DNA of 64,000 nt from Dichotomocladium elegans (GCA_025716815.1 JAIXMN010000007.1:761501-825500); one strand, 5' to 3'; counted from the first letter of the stretch, positions 34,005-46,300 are shown. The notes: generated from the letters alone by a model not told the origin. Translations and numbers: made by a program.

Positions 34005-36574
34005 ATTAAGCTCTTCTAATTTTCGGATCTCGTTGCTGCAGTAGAATGAAGGCAAGTATTTGGCAATGTCATTGAGTTTGCGCGCGTCTTGTTGTCATAC
34101 AACGCAAATGAGCTCGAGGCATCTTGCCCCAAAGCGTGGTCTTGCAGATTGACTTCATATCATTGCATTTGGAGACAAGCAGCACCGTTGAGAGCAGTTT
34201 TGTGACCCAAGGGCTGTGGCAAGAACTATTGTGCTATTCATTTTGGGATAGTGGTCGGGGAACGCAAGCTCGAGAGGAGCGATTCGCAATCATGTTTTCG
34301 TGTGTTGGTTGTATGTTCTTGGCCATCCTTAGGTAGGGCTGTTTAACTTAAGCTCATCTGCTATCGCTTACAGTATAGCCTGTGATGGACCATGCAATAG
34401 AATGGTTAATGTATACACCGGTCTAGAGGGAATATATTTTCGTCTCTTTGTCTTTATAAAGATTACTATCTTTTACTTTACTTATCTGTGTGGTTGCATA
34501 AAGTACTTGTACGTATAATCAGCAAAACTCGTGTCGAGGATCGATCGGGGTTTGCAGGAATTATCTATTCTGAGCCACGTTTGATCGATCACGAAGGAGG
34601 ACACAAATATGAGAGTCTTATCCAATTTCTTGCATTGTTTTGTATCCTTGGTACAATCCAGCTTGGCCAAATGTGCCTATAACCCTCGTGAATGCATCCT
34701 CGGCACGAGCTTTTATCGTGTCGACTAGTAGGTGCTCAGCAAGGCGATGTTCTCCTGAAGAGATGGCCTTGTCTTTAAAGGCAGGCGCGTTCTTATTGAA
34801 TGATTTCACGATTCCCAGCTTTCCGTCTCTGTATCCCTGAATATTTTCATCGCCTCCACCACGCGAACTGCCCCATTCCTCTCGGAGGAAGCGAATGACG
34901 AAGCTTATTCGGTGCATTTTCGCCTCTCTATACTTTGGATCAGTTTCTGAAGCACAACGGGTTTGATGGGATCAGCTGTGCTATTGCTATCAGATCTAAG
35001 GATCCCCTGGTGCACCCCCCCCCTTGTCCATAAGCTGCGATAGTACGATGGACTAATAATAAAGCCAAGTTGACTCTCATGGAAGGGATGTTTATGTTGT
35101 AGATGCCAGTGTGTAGTTTGGAAGTTATAGCATAACCAGCGAGAGATCCAGGGTAATAATGAGGAAAAGAGTGATAGCTATTCAGTTAGTTCCAGACAAT
35201 AGCCATTGTTAATGTGCCACATTCCCTCTCTTGTTTCTAGTAAAGCAATGTAGGTGTGCAGAATATGCTGTCACACAAGATAGACGTCGTTGTACAATTT
35301 AATGTGAGAACTGCTTTCCTGAATTATTGCACCATGTTGTTGATGAGACAACGAGTTCTCTTCAAGCCGCTTGCTTTTTCAGAGGCAATTCATTATGACG
35401 ATCTGCTAACGTGTAACGAGTGGCGATACCATCATTATGCCGAGAATCCTATGACGCTGGCTGATTACACTGCGCATCAGATCATTGACGGCAAAACCTC
35501 AAACGAATGGAAGGCAATTTTGAGCCATTATTATCGTTGTCATTCATCTCGGTTAACCTGTAAGAATTGAAAAATTCCCTTAATTTTGGTTGTAAATAGG
35601 CTTCCGCTTGTGAACCGAAGTGCAAGTGTCCTAGCTGTACAGGAGATTTCACGCAACTCCATTTTATGTTCTCTATAACTCCTGTTAGGATAGTGGAAAG
35701 TACATATATCGGATGCGCATAGATGTGCCTTCATAATTTTTGCGATTACAATTCGGTGCTGAAGAGAAAAGTTCGGTCCTTATTGTGATCTGGGATGGGT
35801 AAGAGGCAGTTCAGAGTAATTGAGACTGAGTTGGATCTGGCCTTTAGCCACCATGAGTAGTCTACTTTTATAGTGGTTGGAGTTATGGCTGTGTACTGTA
35901 GGTAATATAATGGGAACTAGTAGGGTGATGGATCTATTTACGAAGGTGCAAATTGATATATACTATAAGTGAACCAAGTGTAAGTAAGTAAATGGGAGCT
36001 AAGACGATCATTATACGTATTTTGACGTCATGTCAGTTAAAGCATGAAATATAGGTTCAGTTGGACGCTATAACTGTTTCGACGTTGATTTCTTACTTAT
36101 AAGTAATGGGCAGTCGAGGAATCTGCTCCCTCAATGAATCCCAACCTGACCCTTTCTTCCATGTTCTCATCCGGTATGATCACCAATCTACCCGCCCTCA
36201 TTTGTAAATTGACTAATCGCACCTTGATGAGTGATGGAAAAGAGGAGATTTGGATACCCTTCAAGTCCTTCTTCATCTGCCTCCCCGTCCCGGTTATCGC
36301 CAGGAAAGCTCAGAGTAACTATTGCATCCCTCCGGATCCTTAGTGCCAGTTAAAGCATATAGAGAAAGGATAGTATTTTCTTCTGACCATAGGTTTCAAT
36401 ACGACATGCACTGATGCGACAACTTTATACAATTTATGCATCTTGCATACGAAATTTATTTTGACATTTGGATTTTGGAAAAATTCTTATGTCCCTGAAT
36501 CAAGGTGGGAGACAAGACCTCCCCAGTTCTCTGACCGTCTATCCGCACTTCGTTGCGCGGTACTCCCCAATTAA
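34005..36574. other. Gene-poor region right of the palindrome
   Basis: Only short, unsupported frames: a minus-strand ATG frame of 99 codons at 34618-34917 (RISFVIRFLREEWGSSRGGG), a plus-strand frame at 35265-35570 (DDLLTCNEWRYHHYAENPM) and a 69-codon frame at 36134-36343. None shows a known domain. They may be remnants of mobile elements or unrecognised small genes. Confidence 0.35.
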
Positions 36575-38588
36575 ATGGCGGTAGCTGCCGGTACATTGTT
36601 GGTGTTCATCCATCACAATCGCTTCGATTCATTCCTTCGTCGCCATTCCCAGTTTCCATTGTAAGATACGATGGGTTCTTCTATATATGTATCATATACC
36701 AAAAGCTATTTTATTTCTCTGCTGGCAGCCCTGGACGATCCAGAGTTGAGTCGCATTATTCGGATACCGCACAGAAAGAGGGAGAAGCTTTTCGTCGCGG
36801 AGCGTAAGCGAAACTTTATTCCGTCACGTTGGGCACGTAACAATATTTTTTTTTAAAGCAAACAACCGACCCAGCTCAAACCCCTCTTCTTTTATTTTCC
36901 TTTTTCTTTTTCTTTTTTTTCTTTCGGGTCCACCAAGGAAAAAAAAATATTGACACGGCAAGTTACTTTGCCTTCAATTTGATAATAAATCGATGAAAAC
37001 GGCACCAAGGCAAGTGCGCCAAACTTCGCAACAAGTCCATCCAACGTTTGCGTCGAATCGACCCGTATGGGTTGCGTAGCTCACAACCGAACGTGTTGTT
37101 CACATTATACATAGGCATACATCATCATCATCATCTACACGACGACGTCAGCAACAAGAGAAGCAGCAACAGCGACAGCATCGACAGGATGATGACAGTA
37201 TAGCCTCGCCGATACGGATTCGAGTTGAAAAACATGCCTATGCTATCTTCCACCGCCATCCACCGTCAAGGTGTCAGCGACGCATATCGCATGATGGTGT
37301 CGATAATGTGGGGCGTTTAGCCAAGCAGCTCAAAGAACGTCTCGCAGAGGCAATGGATAGGGTGAGGGGGAGCGAGTCACTTGTGGCTCGGTCGACTGAA
37401 CAACAACAACAGCAGCAACAGCAGCAGCAGCAGCAGCAACAGGTCGTCAATCCCACGCCCCCCAATTACCGTCTAAAAAACCTGCAGCTTCTGAAACAGT
37501 ACTTGTGCTTTGTTTCTCAGGAGGCACCAGTAACAATTGACGACCAAGCTGATGATCATCACACTATCATTATTGATCCTCCTCTGCCATCAATGCAAGC
37601 AACGCCACATCCAGGCGCTAGTCTCATTGAGACCGTAGTGCATTCACCCACTCGAATGAAAACTGTTTTAGAAGGTATTATATGTTCAGTGTGCTTGTGT
37701 GTGTTTACCTGGAAATGTATTTCCATCCCCCCTCTCTCTACACCATCCTTACTTACACTAACATCGTACCTGTCTATTTTCTCTTTTCTTTGCATGTATA
37801 GCGCAACAGCAACAGTCAACACGAACCCTGTGTAAACGGCCATTAAAACAGCAGCCTCAGCATCGTCTACAGCAACAGTCTCAGAAACTTCATGTCAGCT
37901 GCATATGCGACGCGCCAGATGAAGCATCCGGAAGGATGGTGCAGTGCGATGAGTGCCACGGATGGATGCACATGGACTGCGTTGGTGTGACGCAGGATGC
38001 ATTAGACTGTAATTTCAACTGTCCCGACTGTATTCTTGTGCTTGGAAGTAGCGCAAAGGTCCATTGGATGACTTGGCGATATGCAGCTCGACAGCGGAGC
38101 CGCCGAATGGCATCGATCGTAGATCCCCCGAGCAGCAGCGACGAAGAGGATGATGAGAGTGTCACGTTGACATCATCGCCATCTTCAGACGGCGATGAAG
38201 ACATGGCTCACAGTTCTGTATCAGACGAAAGGACAATCAGCAGTGACCTCAGTAGTAGAAGTAGCAGCAGTAGCAGTAGTACATTCGCCAGCGAAGCCAG
38301 TACGCCGGAGCAGGCTTACACAGTCGAGGAAGACAGTGTGTCCACAAACGGAGCAGCTTCAACGGACGTATATTTACTTGAAGACATGTAAGTTTGTGTG
38401 CTGAGAAGGTTCCATTCATAAGCTATAACTCACTATGTCCCTGAAGACCATCATCCAGCAATCTCTTGCTATCTCCTGCGCGTCTGCTGTCCACATCCGT
38501 GCCTGATACACTTCCCTCAGCCATGTGCACACAAGATTTGGTGGAATTCTCGTTTGATACGGGCCCATTTTGGAAATCAATGCGCTGA
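36575..38588 (+). CDS. PHD-finger protein with polyglutamine tract
   Basis: Five exons fit in phase: 36575-36660, 36729-36803, 37115-37674, 37802-38387 and 38447-38588, giving 482 residues. A single C4HC3 PHD finger lies at about residues 270-315 (CICDAPDEASGRMVQCDECH, then MHMDCV and NCPDC); such fingers usually read the methylation state of histone H3 Lys4. Upstream are Gln/His-rich tracts, including a run of about 14 Gln; downstream an acidic Ser-rich tail. Exons 1 and 2 were chosen only from phase and splice consensus and are less sure than exons 3-5. Exon 5 is supported because exon 4 ends AT|GTAAGT and the next exon stays open to a TGA. A role as chromatin reader or transcription factor is inference. 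Confidence 0.7.
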
Positions 38589-39065
38589 GATATGTCTCTC
38601 CATTTTTGTATATATACACAAACCAACCCCACCTACCCACACATCACCAACACCATCTCCGTCAACGGGCGCCCACATGATGTATCATACCTTATTCTCC
38701 CTCTCCCTCTCCCTTCCTCTCTCTCTCTCTCTCTCTGTTAAAGTGTACATAATACCCAATTGCCTTAACCCTTCTACACTCACCCCGCTCTCATTAACAC
38801 AGCCCATTCTATCACATTTACTCGCATTTACTTTTAGTACACCGAAGGATAAAACTATTTCGACTTCTGTATTATGTCGAAATCATTATCCACATAATGA
38901 ATGGGCATCCTAGCGCATTTTAATAACACTGATAACAATCTGCGAAGAAGCATGAAAGCAAGTTATTTTTTATAATTCCCAAATGTAGCGCATAACAAGA
39001 GGGTATTTCCTGTAGACAGGACTAATCGAACGGAAAGTTTCAAGGAACATGCTTTATTTGAACTT
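38589..39065. other. 3' region of the PHD gene
   Basis: Contains a CT-rich microsatellite (about 38698-38732). No gene. Confidence 0.35.
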
Positions 39066-39776
39066 CTATGCGGATAAGGCCACCCATGACGCCGACCCCG
39101 ACCTCTTATTCCTTAAGCTCCGTCTGTCGGCGGATACTTCAGCAAGCACCAAACCGACGAAAAGCTTGTAGACAGCTTCGATTGAGAAGTCTAGACCGAA
39201 TGCTGTATTCGTGATGAGTGATTGGTCCACCCGAACGCGAGATGTTATGAGCCAATCCGTGGTGTTTGCTTCCGGCGCCTTCTCTAGCGTGGAGAGCGTC
39301 ATTTCGACATGTACTTTTTCTACGAGTTCAAGACCAGCAAATGTTGCCCTGCATGCGAAAATAAGGGTTCTTTTTACGTTCAGGATGGTGCCGAATCCAC
39401 GACGCTATCGGCGATCCGAGAATCCTAATGTCGCTTGCCATGGCCTGTTACGGCATGGAAGGTTTCCTAGGTGGAAGGGATCAAAAAAGTAGAATCCGAC
39501 ATTTTCTGATCCTCTGCAGATACTCTAATCAAACCTGTGCGTACAGCAGGCATGGTAGAAGACGCTCCACATCGATTTGAGGAACCGGGATACGACAGCT
39601 TGCCTGAACGTGCTTCATATTCTCAGGCGACTTCGTACAGATGGCTTGGTGCTAGAAATGTTTTCGGCGAACACCTGTTGGAGCTGTCAGGCGTCTATCA
39701 TGGAGGTCAAGAGCGGCAGGGCAGCGCTGCGCATAACGATGGTTTTCCATGGTGGTTATCGCCGGCTCATATCTAA
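39066..39776 (-). other. Fragmentary minus-strand coding-looking region
   Basis: Three stretches look coding on the minus strand: 39066-39340 (a frame ending at a TAG, with TTDWLITSRVRVDQSLITN), 39537-39650 (an exon bounded by TTTCTAG and CAG|GTTTGA, with ENMKHVQASCRIPVPQIDV) and about 39650-39740. I could not join them in one frame and do not recognise the protein. It is a possible small or broken gene. Confidence 0.3.
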
Positions 39777-40667
39777 CTTTCTTGAGGCGTAAGAATTAGG
39801 GATAATGTTTCTAGGTTATCTAACGAATATCTACCTTTCTTTACCCATCTATGCGACATCATCTTGTATTTTAATCCGACATCCATTTATTGTACTTTTT
39901 AATCATTAGAGAGTAAACAAGTCAATAGCAAATTTATGAGTATAGGAATAAGACCACCTTTATGCAGCTGCGCTATCAAGGGAAGAAGTTATATATGACC
40001 ATTCTCATAACTCGATCGGTAAAGCACGAGGAATTTAAAGCTTTATTTGATAAAAAGATAATAAACTATGTATAGATTCTTAATCAACACCCTTGAACGG
40101 AATAAAACTGATTTTACAAGGCACAAGGAAAGACCGAAGTATGAGGTCAACTGAAGATAGCAGCGGGCAGAGAGAGTATACGATATATCAGCCAAAATGA
40201 TACCAGTCTCTCGATACACTGTTGGGTTTCTGTGAAGAGGTTATCGGTGTGCATGTTGTGACCAAGTTGAAAATACCGGGGGTGTGTGTGGAGAACCGGT
40301 ATACTGAGAACCACTGTATTGTTTGCTGAAGAGCGCCTTCGCTGTGAATAAGACTGCCATCCTTTTACCGGAAGATGCAAGCAAAAAATGAATATCATCC
40401 TCACTTAAATTTTTGAAGGGCGGGCCTGATTCAGGACCCGCATTCCTAGTCCCCTTTATCGAGCACCGGTTTCCGTTTGTTGGTCACGATTCTGCATGGC
40501 GAAATCAAGATATGCGGATGCCACGAAATGCTTTTGCGGCCTTAACTTGATCATCATCGAAGTCAAGAAGCCCGGCCCAAATCGTGGACGGTGGTTTTGG
40601 CGGGTTGGTTAACGTTTTGATTCGCATGCAATAATAAATTGGAGTTGACATAGCGTAGTGTCCAACT
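39777..40667. other. Intergenic region upstream of the SNF2-like gene
   Basis: AT-rich with no supported gene. Confidence 0.35.
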
Positions 40668-42175
40668 ATGGCCTGCGACTACTTTAGATGGGATACCTCG
40701 GCCAGTCCCTATGCTCAGCATCCCGCCGAAGCCTATGCGTTAGCCCAGCCTTCGCGCGGGCTGATACAGTCCTTCCAACAAACACGTAACGATCGGGCTG
40801 GCAGTAGCCTCAACACACCCGCTTCCATGAAGACAAAGGTCAGATTCACGCTGGCGACGACGAGCACGATCGTCATCGACATTGCGGCCAACGCGACGAT
40901 GACTGTCATGGCAGTACTCGACGCGATTGCCAAGTCGCAAGATGACACCCGCTGGGAAATACCTGCAACGTATGAATCCTATCAGCATGCGCTACGTGCC
41001 TTACCGACAGGAGCGCCCAATCTCAAGCTCGAAATCCTTCCGCTCTCCCTGTCCCTGTCAAAGACGCTTAAATGGCTCGCGCTCCCAGACACAGCCGCGG
41101 ATATTCGCGAGACAGAGGTCGAGGAGCGGATGCTCAAGCTCCGCTATTATGAGGGATTATGGATGACCATGAAACCTTTCCAGAAAAAAAGCGTTCGGGA
41201 GGCGGTCCGTCGCGACGGCCGGGTTATGTTGGCCGACGATGCTGGCCTGGGCAAAACCATGCAGGCCATGGGTGTCATGGCGACCTTTGACGACGACTGG
41301 CCAGTGCTGATCGTGTGCCCTATAGAGACGCATAGCTCGTGGGTCGAACATCTCATCGAATGGCTGTTGATCTCCCGAGATGATATTTGCATCATGCAGA
41401 ACAAGGGTAATATTGGTCTGAAGCGCAAACGGAGGCAGAAACAACCCGCGAGGCGAAAGCACCGTTCTTTCCAGGCTAGCTGGGCAATAGGAAGCGGTGA
41501 TGAGATACATAGCGAAGATGACGGCGACAACGACAGCGTGTTTAACACGGGGGTATGGGCTAGCAATGAGGGCGACGTACCCATCGATCTGTTTTCGGAC
41601 CACAAAATATACATTGCTACGTTTGAAGCTGCAAGCAAGTTCAAGAAGGAAATTGAGGAACGCAACTTCCGGTTTATAGTGTGCGATGAAAGCCACCACC
41701 TTTCAAAGCGAAACGTAAAAGTCAGATTATGGAGAGGCGGATGAGGAGAAGATGTGCTTATTATTTTCTTTCGGGGGGTGGGTGGGTGGGAAACGGATAG
41801 TCCGTGATCAATCGGAATTTGGTGCCCATCATGCAAAACACAGACCATCTGCTCTTGCTCTGGAACAACCCCGACCTAGCCCGTCCCGCCGACCTTTTTA
41901 GCAACCTCCACGCTTTACGAAAAGATATGTTTCCAGACTTTCAAAAATTCGGCAAAGCATTCTGCGATGGCAAGCAGCAGATTTTAGGATGGGATTATTC
42001 AGGCAAGAACCACAAAGAATGGAGCAAGTACGTTGATCCTTCTCCGCTCGTACTAACTAACCCCATCCTTCATTACAAAGGTCTCAGCAACCAGGTAGAA
42101 CTCAGGTTCATTCTGGATCACCTTCTCTGGATAAGGCGGACAAAAGAAGACGTCAAGGATGAACTGCCGTTTTAA
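40668..42175 (+). CDS. Truncated, motif-degenerate SMARCAL1/HARP-like SNF2 protein
   Basis: Two exons, 40668-41714 and 41801-42175, giving 473 residues. The order of segments matches the SNF2 N-lobe of SMARCAL1 (annealing helicase): MKPFQKKSVREAVRRDGRV, then motif I as DDAGLGKT (family DEMGLGKT), motif Ia LIVCP, motif II as DESHHLSKRN, then LLLLWNNPDLARPADLF where the family has LLLSGTP (motif III), and LWIRRTKEDVKDELPF at the end. The frame stops exactly where the second helicase lobe should begin, and no such lobe follows before 42711. An insert of acidic and basic low complexity lies around residues 245-290. It could be a pseudogene or a retained pseudo-helicase. Confidence 0.7.
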
Positions 42176-42711
42176 CTGTATATACCTCCTCGCTTTGTTT
42201 TCGAAACAATCTATATGTATCCCTTTTCACCCTGTGTATAACATGCATAACCGAAAGAATAGCTCTTTGGTTGCATCCAAGCCATATCGGCATTTTGCCA
42301 TTCTTGGCAACCGAGACATGGCTCACATGTGCCTCGTTTGTGCGCGCAATCGCCGGTAAAGCATGGGTGTACACGATGCATGTGTGAGGAAAATTTGTAC
42401 CGATGGGAAATCTATTGAATGAAGGTTATTAATAACGATATTTGTGATAAAGGATGGCAGGAAAGCAAAATGCATCGATGCTATGCTGATGCATATGCTA
42501 TAAGATTCCAGCAGGGGATATGGGAATTGTACCCCTTTAGGTAAAAGATGGACAATGAGAAAAGAAGAAAAAAAAAAGAACGCCGTGCATATGCATACGT
42601 TATGTTTGGGAATCTTTGAAAGGAGATAGGAATATAAAGGGAATTAGAAGAAGAGGTTTCATATGAGAAGTTTTTCAAAGGATGATGCATGAAGCACTTT
42701 CGTGATTCGGG
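42176..42711. other. Intergenic region between the SNF2-like and Rho genes
   Basis: Convergent 3' ends. No helicase C-terminal motifs were found in any frame here. Confidence 0.4.
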
Positions 42712-43687
42712 TCATTCTTGAATTTGACTAATAGATATACATCCAAAACAGCTTTTCACTTAGCCGGATGACTGCTTCCATCCGCCCCCCCCCCAGAGAA
42801 ATACCCATCCTGTGCTTACCTGATAGAGAGACGCGTGCTGCTTGGTCAAAGCACTCGCGGACGCCCCGATTGTGTTTGGCTGAACATTCGAGATATCGCA
42901 CTGCATTAATGCTCTTCGCTACCTCTAAACCCTGCAATTGGCTGTTGGCGAAATTCGCGCATCACTTTTGTGCGTACATGGAATCTTTTTACCTGTTCGT
43001 ACAACACCGGCTCAATATTTTTTCGTTGGAGTACCTCTTCGTTATCTCGAAGGTCGCACTTGAGTGCGACAAGGAGGAGTTTGGCTTCAGGGCAATACTG
43101 GTGGATTTCCGGCAACCATCGATTAGGAATATTATCTAGCGAATCTCGGCTGTCGACAGAATAACAGAGGATGATTGCGTGGGTATCTGCGTAGGAAAGC
43201 GATCGCAGTCGATCAAACTCTTCTTGTCCTAGGTTAGACAAAACGGAGGCAGAGACAGATGGATCGATTGGTCGTAAAAGAGCAGCAGCAGTAATAAGCA
43301 CCCGGCACGAGGGAGAAAAGATTAATTGAAATCCAAATTTATTATTATGTGTGTGCCTTTTTTTTTCTATACCTGCTGTATCCCAGAGAGAAAGTTCGAC
43401 TTCTTTACCGTCGACTACTACTTCTTGCACATAGTTTTCAAATACTGTGGGCTCGTATACCTATTTCGATGTATGGATATCTCAACAGCGTCAGCACATT
43501 ATAAGGTACCCAACGCCTTTGAATGCTGACAGTCAGCAGTTATTATTCACCCCCCCCTTTAAAACCTTGCCTGAGGGAAGTAACCTCGAGTGAACACGTT
43601 CAGCAGCGACGTCTTGCCACAGGCTCCGTCTCCGCATACAACAAGTTTCCGAGCGATTGGTTTAGAAGGTTTACCACAGAATGGCAT
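42712..43687 (-). CDS. Rho-family small GTPase
   Basis: Five exons: 43571-43687, 43373-43460, 42993-43228, 42820-42931 and 42712-42758, giving 199 residues. Motifs: [11 protein letters not shown] (P-loop), [11 protein letters not shown] (switch I), [13 protein letters not shown] (switch II), LKCDLRD (guanine base) and ECSAK. This is a Rho1-like switch for actin, polarity and cell-wall synthesis. Intron 1 has a GC donor (CAG|GCAAGG) and AG acceptor; using the nearby GT would break the frame before VYEPTV. The last exon is chosen to give SCFGCISI followed by five residues, so the expected C-terminal CAAX lipidation box (CISI) is not terminal. Other acceptors give no CAAX either, so the C-terminus is uncertain. 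Confidence 0.88.
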
Positions 43688-44207
43688 TAAAATGAGAAAA
43701 GAGAATGTGGGAGTGACTAAAGAGAAATAAGGAGAGCAAAAGGAATAAAAAAGAGGTGTGCTAAAAAGGGTCGCCCGGGTTCCCCAACACACTTTTGCTC
43801 TGAATTTGGCGAGCATGCCACGAATTGAATTGGCCCAGCGCCAATAAAAATTGCCCATTTTCATCCTCAGCGAACAACACTGCACTGCAAACGGGCAAAA
43901 TAAAAGTATGACCTTCTTCCCGCTCTTGGATAACCAGCAAAAGGTAGTTAGCTACTGCATCTTGTAACGTCCACCAAGATGAATCAGGAAATAAGGTGTG
44001 TCTATTGCACACATACACACACACCCGGGTGAATTTGACTGAGTGACAACTGCAGATTGACAACATTTCTGGACATTTAGCGATTAATAATAGATCGGTA
44101 GGCTAAGGAAAGTGATTATGCGACCCATGCAGCAGTGGGAGGACGAGAAGAAGGAAGATCATTGGCGAGATGTTGTTCACCCTGTCCCAGGTGCCTGGTG
44201 ATGTTCA
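43688..44207. other. Upstream region of the Rho gene
   Basis: The leader of the Rho gene, open but not protein-like on the minus strand, and a (CA)n tract near 44010-44025. No gene seen. Confidence 0.3.
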
Positions 44208-44561
44208 TCATCTGTGTAACTCCGCATATGTAGCGGCAGGTGACATGCATAAGCCTGTGGATATACCCCAGAGAGAGACTGCTCCTGAGGATGAGATACG
44301 TACTGTAGGCACACAACATCGGCATCCAGTAGCCGAGGATGATGGCTTTAGCTCTGGGATACGATCAGATTCACATATTTTATAACAATAGCCTTTTCTA
44401 CAAGAAAGCATCATGCATGTGCAACCTAAAGCAGATGGAGCACAATTAGTGCTTTGAACCGTAATATAACCAAGGAGGAATGCAACAATAAATAACGGCA
44501 TGGATTTTTCCATAGAAGAACAGAAACTTGGATTTAGAGATGCCTGGCTGCTGGCTTGCAT
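44208..44561 (-). CDS. Small cysteine-rich secreted protein (putative)
   Basis: Frame of up to 117 codons with two possible starts (44559-44561 and about 44511-44513). From the second, the N-terminus is a good signal peptide: MEKSMPLFIVAFLLGYITV followed by QSTNCAP. The mature part has a dense cysteine pattern (GCTCMMLSCRKGYCYKICES, then GCRCC). After CCVPT there is a GTACGT, so the true 3' end may be spliced from about 44302. No known domain was recognised. Small secreted Cys-rich proteins in fungi include defensin-like peptides, hydrophobins and effectors; the spacing does not clearly match any of them. Confidence 0.45.
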   Translation of the reverse strand: MQASSQASLNPSFCSSMEKSMPLFIVAFLLGYITVQSTNCAPSALGCTCMMLSCRKGYCYKICESDRIPELKPSSSATGCRCCVPTVRISSSGAVSLWGISTGLCMSPAATYAELHR

Positions 44562-44599
44562 TTCTAACGATGCTCCGACCTTGAAGTCGTAACATGGTC

Positions 44600-46300
44600 A
44601 ATGTGATAGATGGTGCGTTTTTATCAGGTATTCAACGTATTGTTTCTCGATTGGTGCTATAGTCGCATTCTTACTGCATCTTCTTCCCTTGTAGATTAAC
44701 CTGGTGTCAGGAAGCATGGTTCGTTAACGATCAAGGTTCCGCTTACTTCGAGGTAGGCAGGAATAAGATCGGGTACCCAATATGGTCAAAAAAGAGCTTC
44801 CCACCAATTGAAGTATGCGCCTGGATGAAAGAGTTTCGAAATCGTGGTTGCCAATATGTCCTAAACTTAGGCGGCGAGGCACACAGGAGAATATCAGCTG
44901 TGATGTTTGTTTTTGATATCATCGCCCAATACAAGTTCAGTGCATGCTGGATCATTCGTTTTCCGACTTCGACACTTATTTGTATATTTGCCAAAAGAGT
45001 TACTGTGCCCTCTGCGACATATGGCGATTGTCTAATCCAGAATAATGGTCTGATTTTTTTCTTAGTAGCTTTGCGAGTCCCAATGCCTGTCTATATCATC
45101 TGTTTATAGGCCAATCAAACATGTGACGGACGATATCTCCAGAAACATCTAAACCTCGAGCGTAATAAATGCTCGGAATCCTTTGTTGTATTATTTTGAC
45201 ATTTCTTTGATGGATGATTTTGGGCCTTGCTCTGTATACGCAGATGATTTTATTAAGCTTTCAGGCAGATAACTACCCCATGACGGTATGACGGTCAAAA
45301 TAGAGTATTATTTATACTTTCATTGAAGCAATCTTTTTCCTATCGGCATCATGCAATATCCGTTGTTGGCTGGCGAGATATCATAGAAATGGAATATAAT
45401 CAAACGCAGATACGGAGCGGATACGTACAGAAGCTGTCCTTTGTATCTTCGCAATGAGGAACAAGAGCTACATAATTGATTCACGGTTTGCACAATCCCG
45501 CAGCTTGGTCATTGTCGGTTTACGCCGATATCCCATTTCAAAGCGGGTTCTACTAAGCATAGGGCAGACGATTGGATATTTCGTTCCCAAAGACCGTTTT
45601 AGAATCTTATCACAATGACACGGCATGGAAATTTCTTGTCCATTACATGATAAAGATGGGACTTTGTGCCTGCGGAACGTCATCAAGTCCTTGATTAACA
45701 AGGATATATCTGCTGACGTGTTTCCATGTCACTGTACACGACTCCCCGTTGGTAGACGACTGAGTGCAATGGGCCTTATTATATCTATGATGTCATTCAA
45801 TATGGAAACGGGGAGGTTAGAGAAACGAAGCGTCGAATACGATTTAAACAACATTCAGGCAATAACGCTGAAAAAGTTAATTTGCCAAGCTCTCTTCCGC
45901 GCGAAAATGAAGGCGCAAATAATCCGATGCTGACACAAATTATGTATGAATAGGGTAACTGCTATTTGAGAAACGAGTCAAGGTGGATTCTACATATCGT
46001 TCTAGATGAAAGTCCTAATAGTCCGGAGTCCATTCATGAATGGCTCCCTGAAGCGCAAGACATTTTTTGGGCATGGCAAATAAGTTGTATACAGGCATAT
46101 ACATCGACGACGGTCCAAAATAAACCGACAGAGGTAACCGCTTATCCGTTATCTGGATCTGTCTATCATCAAAATCTGGGAAGCGGATAAATGCGGATTT
46201 ATCGCAAATGATAACAATAATACGATAGTCTGCTACAAGAACCAAGCGGAGACAGCAATGATCAACTCAAGCCTGACGTTGAATGTTTATAGCATGGTTT
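44600..46300 (+). other. Weak coding-looking stretches, unassigned
   Basis: Plus-strand stretches after an ATTGTAG-type acceptor near 44690 (TWCQEAWFVNDQGSAYFE, then FPPIEVCAWMKEFRNRGCQY) up to about 44940, an ATG frame of 102 codons at 45625-45933, and a frame near 45975-46190. They could be exons of one gene or decayed fragments. No domain was recognised and no reliable joining was found. Confidence 0.25.

Noticed and set aside
37274..37465. Minus-strand frame with a poly-Cys run
   Set aside because: It is the antisense of the CAG/CAA tract in the PHD gene.
41147..41848. 233-codon minus-strand frame
   Set aside because: Antisense of the SNF2-like gene; no domain and no start context.
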